Shown piece by piece: positions 28,803 through 36,028 of a stretch of DNA of 64,000 bases; positions within the stretch are counted from its first letter, which is position 1, and every line of letters starts with the position of its first letter. The stretch comes from Polyangiaceae bacterium (GTDB lineage Bacteria; Myxococcota_A; Polyangia; Polyangiales; Polyangiaceae), in NCBI GenBank assembly GCA_029941785.1, contig JAPYTK010000003.1, positions 13,216 through 77,215 of the forward strand, written 5' to 3'. The position numbers were made by a program, and so were the translations under genes. A model generated the notes under the pieces. It was given only the letters and a program-made list of their open reading frames with translations. It searched no databases and was not told the DNA's origin.

Positions 28803-30553
28803 TGGTGACGCAGCTGGCGCCATCGGATTTGTGCGAGATCTCCGCGGCCGCGTGCGATCCGTCGCCGCCGGTTGCGGGCAAGGACCCGGCCCAGAGCCGT
28901 GGCGCTCCGGTGTTGCCGGGGTCGCGGCCTGCGGTCGCTTCGGCTGTTTCCCCCTGGCGGCTCCATTCGACGGTCGTCGCGCTTTGCTGTTGCGAACTCG
29001 GCGCGCGGGTCTGTGGAGTGCTCTCGTTGCTGGCGCTGACCTGGTCCCGATTTGAGATGGCGCTCTGGCTCGCAGCGGCGGTCAACCTGCTCGCGGCCCT
29101 CCGCGGTGTCATCGGTGGGCGCGCGACAGAGCACGCTTTGCACTCGGTATGGGGAGGGGTCATCGACGCGACCCGGCGAAGGTCGCTCAGCGGTCTGCGT
29201 TCCCGCGATCAATCACAACAGTTGGCCGCCTTGACCGAGGCGAGCGGGCACGTGGCTCACTTTCGAGCGGCGGTGGTCCCGCGGGCTTTGGCTCATGTGT
29301 TGGGCTTGGCCTTGACCGCGATCGCGGTCGTTTTCTGGCTGGGCGCATACTGGCTCCTCGTGGGGTTGGTCTTGGTGGTGTTGGTGGCTCCGTTCGTCTG
29401 GTTTGGTTATCGGAACTTGTCCCGTCGACGCCAGATGTCCTTCGAGTATTTCGTCGAAGCGAGCGCCAACTACGGGCTGCTGCTCGACGGTGCTACGGAG
29501 TTGCGCGCGCATGGGGTCGAGGCACGTCACGCTGAACAGCTCAATCAGGCGGTGGTGTCGATGGCAAGCGCCGAGCGGAAATCCTATGTCATTCGCAGCT
29601 GGCTGAACGCGATGCCGCTCGCGATTGGCTTTGCCGTCATGTTGTTTCCCTTGCGGGATATGCTCCCCGGCCTGGTGAGTCAGGCGGGCCGAATGGCCGA
29701 GTTTGGGGTCTTGGCCGCTGTCGGGGTGAGCTCGTTGCTCGGCATCGTTGCGGCTCTGCAGGGGTGGGCTCAAGCTCGGCCGTTTCTCGCGAGCTTGGCC
29801 CGATTTCTCCACGTGCCAGAGCGCATCCGCGAAGGGGGCACGCAAGGTGTCGACGTGGCCGGAGCGACCATCGTGTTCGAGCACGTGAGCGTGCATCATG
29901 ACGGGGCGACGGAAGGTACGCCTCACGCTTTTTCGTGTCGCTGGTCGCCCGAGCGCGGTCTCGCCTTGCTCGGCGACAACGGCACGGGAAAGTCGTCACT
30001 TGCTTGGTGCTTGCTCGGCCTGCTGTCGCCCAGTTCGGGGAAGCTGAGTTTTGGTGAGGTGCAGTCTGCTCAGGTAAACTGGTCGACAATTCGATCGAAG
30101 CTGGTCTTCGTGCCCCAACATGGCTTCGTGGCGCCAGAGCGCAGCATCGCTTGGCACCTGCGGCTACTTTCCTCGTCCGAACTCAGCGATGAGGCGATAG
30201 ACCGCGCCCTCGAGGCGGTGCAGCTCGACCGCACCCTGGGCCGTGACGCTCCGTTACGGAATGCCCTCGTGGGCGATCTGTCGGGAGGTGAACGAAAGCG
30301 GGTTCAGCTCGCCCGTGCTCTACTCGGCGGGCCCGAGCTGATCGTGTTGGATGAACCGGAGGCGGGCCTCGACGCGAATTCGCGCGAATGGTTGAAGACA
30401 TTTGTTCAGGGGTTGAGTGAGCAGTGTCGCGTATTGCTGATCGCGCACGACGAAAAGGTCATCCCTGAGTCGTTTCAGACGGTGAGCTGCAAGCGGCAGC
30501 CTCTCGCTCCGTCTCTGGAGAAAACCAGCTCCACCTCTGGAGAAAAAAAGTGA
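28802..30553 (+). CDS. ABC transporter, fused permease/ATPase (lasso D-like exporter)
   Basis: 583 aa; TM region, Walker A LLGDNGTGKSSLA, signature LSGGERKRVQLARALLGG, Walker B ELIVLDEPEAGLD. Confidence 0.9.
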   Translation: MVTQLAPSDLCEISAAACDPSPPVAGKDPAQSRGAPVLPGSRPAVASAVSPWRLHSTVVALCCCELGARVCGVLSLLALTWSRFEMALWLAAAVNLLAALRGVIGGRATEHALHSVWGGVIDATRRRSLSGLRSRDQSQQLAALTEASGHVAHFRAAVVPRALAHVLGLALTAIAVVFWLGAYWLLVGLVLVVLVAPFVWFGYRNLSRRRQMSFEYFVEASANYGLLLDGATELRAHGVEARHAEQLNQAVVSMASAERKSYVIRSWLNAMPLAIGFAVMLFPLRDMLPGLVSQAGRMAEFGVLAAVGVSSLLGIVAALQGWAQARPFLASLARFLHVPERIREGGTQGVDVAGATIVFEHVSVHHDGATEGTPHAFSCRWSPERGLALLGDNGTGKSSLAWCLLGLLSPSSGKLSFGEVQSAQVNWSTIRSKLVFVPQHGFVAPERSIAWHLRLLSSSELSDEAIDRALEAVQLDRTLGRDAPLRNALVGDLSGGERKRVQLARALLGGPELIVLDEPEAGLDANSREWLKTFVQGLSEQCRVLLIAHDEKVIPESFQTVSCKRQPLAPSLEKTSSTSGEKK

Positions 30554-30651
30554 GTGTTCTCGTGTATTGCAACGGCGAGCCGCTCAAGCCATACTCAAGT
30601 AAGACGGCCGCCACGTGGCGGTCGGGTGTGTTGAAAGGTCTCTTGTCATGA
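30550..30651 (+). CDS. possible small ORF (33 aa) MSVLVYCNGEPLKPYSSKTAATWRSGVLKGLLS
   Basis: GTG start overlapping the ABC-transporter stop (GTGA), stop overlapping the next ATG; too short for the ORF track. Confidence 0.2.
   Translation: MSVLVYCNGEPLKPYSSKTAATWRSGVLKGLLS
30608..30621. promoter_or_regulatory. 14-bp perfect palindrome CCGCCACGTGGCGG
   Basis: Perfect dyad upstream of the 30648 lipoprotein gene. Confidence 0.35.
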
Positions 30652-31982
30652 TGATCAACAGGTGCTTATTCGCCGCGGGTGTCGTCTCTTTGCTTTACCT
30701 CGGCATGGGACCGATCGCGTGCGGCGGTAAAGTGAACGTCAACCCTCCGATAACCTCGGCGACGGGCGGAGCCGGTGGAACGGGCGATGGCGGCACGGCC
30801 GGCGACGGCGGCACGGCCGGCGATGGCGGCACGGCCGGCCCTGGCGGTACGGGCGGCGATGGCGGCACGGCCGGCCCTGGCGGTACGGGCGGCGATGGCG
30901 GCACGGGAGCAGGCGGTACGATGAATAGCGGCGCCGATTTGTGCCCAGGCGATCCGTTCGATCTCGCTGTCGGCAGTACCTTGATGCTTCAGGGCGACAC
31001 CACCATGGCGAATGGTGACTACAGTGACTTCTGTGGCAACACGACGCCTGGCTCGGGCAACGATCTCGTTTATGCCGTGAACCTCCAAGGTGCGGCGACG
31101 GTGACCTACACCTTGAGCGCGCCGGGGATTTTGGACCCAGTAATGTACGCGCGTACGACGTGCGATGATAGCGGCACGACCACTTGGTGTCGTGACTTCA
31201 GCGCCAGTACCCGAATCAACAAGCGTCATGTCGACGCCGGCACCCACTTCGTGTTTGTCGATGGCAATGCCGGCACCTCGGGCGAGTACACGTTGACGAT
31301 TGCCGCCGCTGCACCCGCTTGTGGTGACGGGATCATCAACACGGGCGAGGCCTGCGATGATGGCAACACCATGGGTGGCGATGGTTGCGCTGGCGACTGT
31401 TCGATGGTCGAAGCCGGTGCCAATGACAGCTGCAGCGACGCGGCGGAAAACTTTATCAACCCGAATCTCCAGATTGTGATGTCGGGCAGCACCGTCGGCA
31501 ATACCCATCAGCACACCTTCGACGAGGCGAAGTGCACCGTCGGTGGTCAGATGGCGTCATCGCCAGTGGACAACGGAGCTCCCGACAAGGTGTTTCGTTT
31601 GGTTCCGACCGCCGATGGGACGATGAATCTCACGCTCGGCTTCGACGCGACGGGCATGGACGCGATCTGCGACACGAACGGCTTCAACGACCCCGGTTGC
31701 TGGGACCGTGTGCTGCACGTCAGGCATACTCAGGGATCGCTTGGTCCTGCGATTTGCGGCGGCGGCGAGGATATCAGCGACCCCTTGCCCGCCAACTGGA
31801 CAGTTCCCACCAATCAGATCGCGTGCGACATCTTCGGCGTCGATCCGGGCTACACCCAAGCGGTGTCCTTCGCGGTTCAAAATGGCGAGTCGTATTATGT
31901 CTTCGTGAGCGGTTACTACATCGATCCCGGCATGAAATTCGACCGCGGAAGCTACAACCTCATCGCGAACCTCACTCCATAA
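30648..31982 (+). CDS. secreted lipoprotein with Gly/Thr/Asp repeats and DUF4215-like motif
   Basis: Lipobox (GMGPIACGG); TAGDGGTAGDGGTAGPGGTGGDGG repeats; CGDGIINTGEACDDGNTMGGDGCAGDCS. Confidence 0.75.
   Translation: MMINRCLFAAGVVSLLYLGMGPIACGGKVNVNPPITSATGGAGGTGDGGTAGDGGTAGDGGTAGPGGTGGDGGTAGPGGTGGDGGTGAGGTMNSGADLCPGDPFDLAVGSTLMLQGDTTMANGDYSDFCGNTTPGSGNDLVYAVNLQGAATVTYTLSAPGILDPVMYARTTCDDSGTTTWCRDFSASTRINKRHVDAGTHFVFVDGNAGTSGEYTLTIAAAAPACGDGIINTGEACDDGNTMGGDGCAGDCSMVEAGANDSCSDAAENFINPNLQIVMSGSTVGNTHQHTFDEAKCTVGGQMASSPVDNGAPDKVFRLVPTADGTMNLTLGFDATGMDAICDTNGFNDPGCWDRVLHVRHTQGSLGPAICGGGEDISDPLPANWTVPTNQIACDIFGVDPGYTQAVSFAVQNGESYYVFVSGYYIDPGMKFDRGSYNLIANLTP
30783..30908 (+). repeat. degenerate tandem repeat ggcgatggcggcacggcc, encoding Gly-rich linker
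   Basis: Multiple adjacent copies of GGCGATGGCGGCACGGCC / GGCCCTGGCGGTACGGGC. Confidence 0.85.
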
Positions 31983-31984
31983 CG

Positions 31985-32506
31985 TTGGCTGGCGAATCCC
32001 TGTGCGCGGAGTGTGGACTCTGCTGCAATGGTACCTTCTTCGCGCAAGTGACCTTGCGAAGCGAGGAAGAGATCGCTCGCGTCGAGAGGCGTGGACTTCC
32101 CGTGCTGCGCAAGACCAGCAGCTGCGTTTTGCCCTTGCCGTGTCCACAGCACACCGGGACAGCGTGTTCCATCTACGAAGATCGACCCGAAGCGTGCGCT
32201 GAATTTCGGTGCTGGCTCTTGCGCGACGTCGGATCGACGTTGATCGGTTTCGATGACGCGCTCGCGACCATCGCTCGCCTCAAGGTGCTCGCCACCACGA
32301 TCCAGGCCGCGCTCGGGCTGGATGTTCGTGGCCAAGCGCTGTTCGATGCGGCGGCCGCCTTCTTCGATGAAAACGACACGCTCGAGGCCCGCCGCGAGCA
32401 CGCGGCCCTGTTCCTCGACATGGCCGAGTTTCTGCAGATCGCGCGACGTCGTTTTGGTATCGAGACCGACGGGCCGTCGACCGGCAAGACCACGGGCCCG
32501 ACGTGA
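31985..32506 (+). CDS. YkgJ-family Cys-cluster (zinc/iron-chelating) protein
   Basis: LCAECGLCCNGTFFAQV...CPQHTGTACSIYEDRPEACAEFRC; TTG start 2 nt after preceding stop. Confidence 0.75.
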   Translation: MAGESLCAECGLCCNGTFFAQVTLRSEEEIARVERRGLPVLRKTSSCVLPLPCPQHTGTACSIYEDRPEACAEFRCWLLRDVGSTLIGFDDALATIARLKVLATTIQAALGLDVRGQALFDAAAAFFDENDTLEARREHAALFLDMAEFLQIARRRFGIETDGPSTGKTTGPT

Positions 32507-32532
32507 ACCCGCGCCGGGGTTTGGAGACCGAA

Positions 32533-33456
32533 TTACGAGGCTCGAGAGAGCTCAGCGAGAACACGCGCGTGGACCCTCGGCAAGCACGCGTAGCGCCGCG
32601 GGTAGTGCAACTCGTAGACGGGCACGACCCTCGCGATGCGATCGAGACTGTCGAGCTCCTCGAGGAGCGCGCCGCGATCCGATGGGTCGAGCCGATACAG
32701 GTGGCGCGCGAGCTCGGTGACCGCGTCGCGACGGCTCTTTCGCTCTAGCCGGAGTGGACCATCGGACGCGAGTGAAAAAATGACCGCCACCTCTTGGGGG
32801 CCGCTCGCGACGGCGCGTCGCAGGCGCCACTTGTGGTTCCGCGCCGAGGCGCGCTCCTGTGCTTCTCCCCCGACCGCACCGAGCGAGTCACCGAAGAGCC
32901 GCGCGAACGGGTAGCTCGGGTGCACATGGATCCCATCGGGGTGAACGCGCAGCACCGCCGAGTCGTCGGAGACCCATTTTGCGGGGGGGCACCCGGCGCT
33001 CGCGAGCGTGCTCTTGCCGAGCCCGGGATCCCCCATGAACATGGCGGCCTTGCCCTGATGCGCGATCACGCTCGAGTGAAAGGCTGGGGTGTCGGGGCAG
33101 CTCACGGCGTTGGGCAGGACCCGATCGATGAAGAGCTGGGCCATGATGGATTCAGGACAGCCCGGAACGGGCCGGCAGAGGATGTCGCGTCGGTCCTCGT
33201 CCACGTCGAAGTCGGCGTAGCCGTGGGCGCGTATGCGGTGGCCGCCCGCGCGCTTCACGATGGTCAGAAACGGCTTGCCGTCGATGTCATGCGTGTTGAC
33301 GATGTCCTCGGTCTGGAGCGCGCCTTGGTCTGTTGGTGGTGACAAACGCAGGAACAAGCTGGCCTCTCCGAGCCGAGCGACGTCGATCGGGCGACCGTAG
33401 TCCTCCAGAGAGATCGCGCTGGAAACCAGTTCACCGCTGATCGCGGTGAGCATCAT
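32533..33456 (-). CDS. HPr kinase/phosphorylase-like kinase (lasso K-type)
   Basis: 307 aa; HSSVIAHQGKAAMFMGDPGLGKSTLASAGC...WVSDDSAVL, HprK-like P-loop fold. Confidence 0.82.
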   Translation of the reverse strand: MMLTAISGELVSSAISLEDYGRPIDVARLGEASLFLRLSPPTDQGALQTEDIVNTHDIDGKPFLTIVKRAGGHRIRAHGYADFDVDEDRRDILCRPVPGCPESIMAQLFIDRVLPNAVSCPDTPAFHSSVIAHQGKAAMFMGDPGLGKSTLASAGCPPAKWVSDDSAVLRVHPDGIHVHPSYPFARLFGDSLGAVGGEAQERASARNHKWRLRRAVASGPQEVAVIFSLASDGPLRLERKSRRDAVTELARHLYRLDPSDRGALLEELDSLDRIARVVPVYELHYPRRYACLPRVHARVLAELSRAS

Positions 33457-33537
33457 CGACCTGGGGACCCACGCCCATCGTCAGGATCACGAGAGCATAC
33501 CTCGCGATTCTTTCGCTCCGTCACGATCAGGTATCGA

Positions 33538-33693
33538 TCAAACCTGCGGTTGCGACTTGTCCGCATGGGAACCGCCACCGCCGCGGGTGAACTCGCGCAC
33601 GTTACCGTAAGCTGTAAGTGCCGGCCGCGCGTACTTCTTGCGCGCGTCGGTCGTTTGCTCGCTTTGGATTTTTTCTTGTTTTTTGTCCGTCAT
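33538..33693 (-). CDS. lasso-peptide-type RiPP precursor (51 aa): MTDKKQEKIQSEQTTDARKKYARPALTAYGNVREFTRGGGGSHADKSQPQV
   Basis: Manual minus-strand translation. Leader YxxPxLxxxGxxxxxT motif, Thr at -2, Gly1 and Asp8 of putative core GGGGSHADKSQPQV; ATG overlaps stop of cyclase (ATGA). Confidence 0.87.
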   Translation of the reverse strand: MTDKKQEKIQSEQTTDARKKYARPALTAYGNVREFTRGGGGSHADKSQPQV

Positions 33694-35489
33694 GACCAAT
33701 CCTGTCGGAGCCAGAGCTCCATCGACAATACCATGCCGAAGTGAATGAGGTGTGAAGGTGAGGGAAGTCCTGCATCGAGAGCCGAACGGACCTCGTTCAG
33801 GTTGATGATACCAAGGTCTGCGAGCCGGCTGTCCGCGAGTAATGCGCTCACTTCGCCGCTATGCACTCGTACGTACACGTCTCTGAGATAGCATGAAAAC
33901 TCGGCCGCGTCGCGACGGGTGGCGACGGCACCGGGGAGCAGATCGACCATCGCGCGTCTTAGCATGGGCTTGCGTTTTCGCCACCCGCGGCGCAAACGGT
34001 GGCGTCTCGGCATGGCGAGAGCCAGCTCGAAGACGCGGCGGTCGAGAAAGGGATGGGTGACCTCCAGGCCGTGGAGCGTTCCGACGAGGTTGCAGTTCGC
34101 CGCGCTGATACGGATCCCGTGTTGTTCGAGCATGGCGCACATGGCGGCGCTCGATCGGTCGGGCCAGTTCTCGTCGAGGCTGTCACGCCGATCTGCGTCT
34201 ACGTGCTGCTGAACTCGTTTGGTCCAGCTCGGCGACAAAAACGGCGGCCTGTGACGCGGCCGAAGCTGGCGGGTCGCGAACCTCAAGCGGGCCGGAACCA
34301 CGCCTTTGATGCCCTGATACAAGCGGCGATAGCTTTGCAAGGAAAACGGCGCGCGATCGATTCCGGTGATCGTCGCTGCCTCACGAAGAGCCCCGGCTCG
34401 CAAGGCGTCGACACACTCGCTTCCGTTTTCGTCCACCATTTGGTCGCCCCCGAGCCCGGTCATCACCGTGTCGATCCCCTCGCGTCGAGCACGCGCAAAC
34501 AGCGCATCGAAACACGCACTCCAGGTTTGATAGAGCTGGTCGGGGTGCCGGCTATGAGGTCGTGTGGCCTCCTTCATCGCGCCCCCGTCTCCCGCAATGG
34601 CGATCCACGGCATGGACCACTTCTCCGACACGGCGCGGCCGATGGGGGTTTCATCGCAGTCCCAGCCGCTGAGGCTGCAGTGTAGTGCCGTCGGTGCCGA
34701 ATCCAGCGCGGCGGCTTGGCAGGCGATCGAGGAGGAGTCGAGACCGCCGGAGAGAATGACGCCGAGCTTGCCGGTGCGGGGCATGCGACAGCGAACGGCT
34801 TCACGAAAGGTCTCCGCGAACATCGTCGCCGCTTCTTGCTCGTCGACGTCGAGTTTGTGCCACGGATTGGGTTTCCAATAGCGGCGCATTTCGATTCCCG
34901 AGCCGTTCGCGATGAGTAGATGGCCCGGTGGCAGAGCCTCGATACCGTCGCGCAGAGAGTGTCCTTGCTCCTTAAAATCGCACGTCATGAAGAGGGCGAT
35001 GGCCAGCAAGTCAGGACGATTGTCCACGCCAGCGGCGATGAGCGCCTGTGATTCGCTCGCGAGGCGTAGGGTCGCGGCGTCTCGATGGAAATAGAGGGGA
35101 CGCATGCCGAGCGCGTCGCGCGCGGCGATAAGTCGTCGCTCGTGTTCGTCGTAGATCACAAACGCAAAATCGCCGATCAGTTGTCCGATGGCAGAGATCC
35201 CTCCCCGTTGGTAACAGCGTAATACGACCGTCGCGGCATCCACGTCGGCCTCGACCTGCAGGTCTTTGCGGTTGTGGATCTCCCCATCGATGATGACGTG
35301 CAGAGCCCCGCTTGAGGCGGAGCCGCCGGCCACGTACGATTGCGAGGCCATGGAGACGGACTGGATCTCCTTCTGCCACCGGAGTTCGCCGCGATGAGCC
35401 ATGGCGCGGGTCATCGCGGTGCAGGTCGCCGCCGTTGCGGTTCGAGGGCCGTCTGACGATCGCTGCAGCACGGCCGCGATGGCGCTCAC
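33690..35489 (-). CDS. asparagine-synthetase-like lasso cyclase (C protein)
   Basis: GTG start at 35489 overlapping B2 stop; GELRWQ...IIDGEIHNRKDL, LGVILSGGLDSSSIACQAAALD, GLGGDQMVDENGSECVDALR. Confidence 0.9.
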   Translation of the reverse strand: MSAIAAVLQRSSDGPRTATAATCTAMTRAMAHRGELRWQKEIQSVSMASQSYVAGGSASSGALHVIIDGEIHNRKDLQVEADVDAATVVLRCYQRGGISAIGQLIGDFAFVIYDEHERRLIAARDALGMRPLYFHRDAATLRLASESQALIAAGVDNRPDLLAIALFMTCDFKEQGHSLRDGIEALPPGHLLIANGSGIEMRRYWKPNPWHKLDVDEQEAATMFAETFREAVRCRMPRTGKLGVILSGGLDSSSIACQAAALDSAPTALHCSLSGWDCDETPIGRAVSEKWSMPWIAIAGDGGAMKEATRPHSRHPDQLYQTWSACFDALFARARREGIDTVMTGLGGDQMVDENGSECVDALRAGALREAATITGIDRAPFSLQSYRRLYQGIKGVVPARLRFATRQLRPRHRPPFLSPSWTKRVQQHVDADRRDSLDENWPDRSSAAMCAMLEQHGIRISAANCNLVGTLHGLEVTHPFLDRRVFELALAMPRRHRLRRGWRKRKPMLRRAMVDLLPGAVATRRDAAEFSCYLRDVYVRVHSGEVSALLADSRLADLGIINLNEVRSALDAGLPSPSHLIHFGMVLSMELWLRQDWS

Positions 35490-35932
35490 GATTCGACCAC
35501 CAAGAGCTTCTCGAACTTTAGCCCTTCGGCTTTCGCACGACTCGACTCGCTGCCGCGCGTTTCGACCCAGGCATGCGCCCGAAAGTCCTCGTGTGTGTTC
35601 ACGCCCATGACAAAGCGTACGTGCTTGCCCGCGCGCCGCATGAGGGAAAACTGAACCAGCGAGCGGGGCAAACACTCGCCCCTGAGGAGATGGCGCCGAT
35701 AGGCCGCATTCACGAGCTGCTCGGCGCGCTGCGCGTGTGGCGCATCGGGGGCCGAGGGGGTCTTCGCTCGGAAGAGGAATTGGATCCCCTTGATCGTCCG
35801 TTTGACGCCCAGCGTGAGCAGGGACGTCTCCATGAGAGGAGCGAGCAGCCAAGCCTGAGCCGCAAATTTCAATTCGCCGCGATCGAGCGATCGCAGTTTG
35901 CGAATGAATACGAGGGGTTTGCGAAGCACCAT
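35486..35932 (-). CDS. lasso peptide biosynthesis B2 protein (transglutaminase-like leader peptidase)
   Basis: 148 aa; RGECLPRSLVQFSLMRRAGKHVRFVMGVN...FRAHAWVE, Cys/His catalytic pattern. Confidence 0.9.
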   Translation of the reverse strand: MVLRKPLVFIRKLRSLDRGELKFAAQAWLLAPLMETSLLTLGVKRTIKGIQFLFRAKTPSAPDAPHAQRAEQLVNAAYRRHLLRGECLPRSLVQFSLMRRAGKHVRFVMGVNTHEDFRAHAWVETRGSESSRAKAEGLKFEKLLVVES

Positions 35933-36028
35933 AGGCGTTGGAATGGACGCACACTAGTCTATCAGTTGCATGAGCACCCCGATCATTCAAAATCGCGCGC
36001 TGACCTGGCGAGGCTCGGAGTAGCTGGC

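Noticed and set aside
35490-35990. N-terminal extension of the cyclase ORF (MNDRGAHATDRL...)
   Set aside because: Lies antisense-frame over B2 (same strand, other frame); the GTG overlapping B2 stop gives a proper Asn-synthetase-type N-terminus.
35573-36028. N-terminal part of the 735-aa carbamoyltransferase ORF
   Set aside because: Lies opposite B2 and the homologous domain begins at VVWILGLNAHHADAS; GTG at 36029 preferred.
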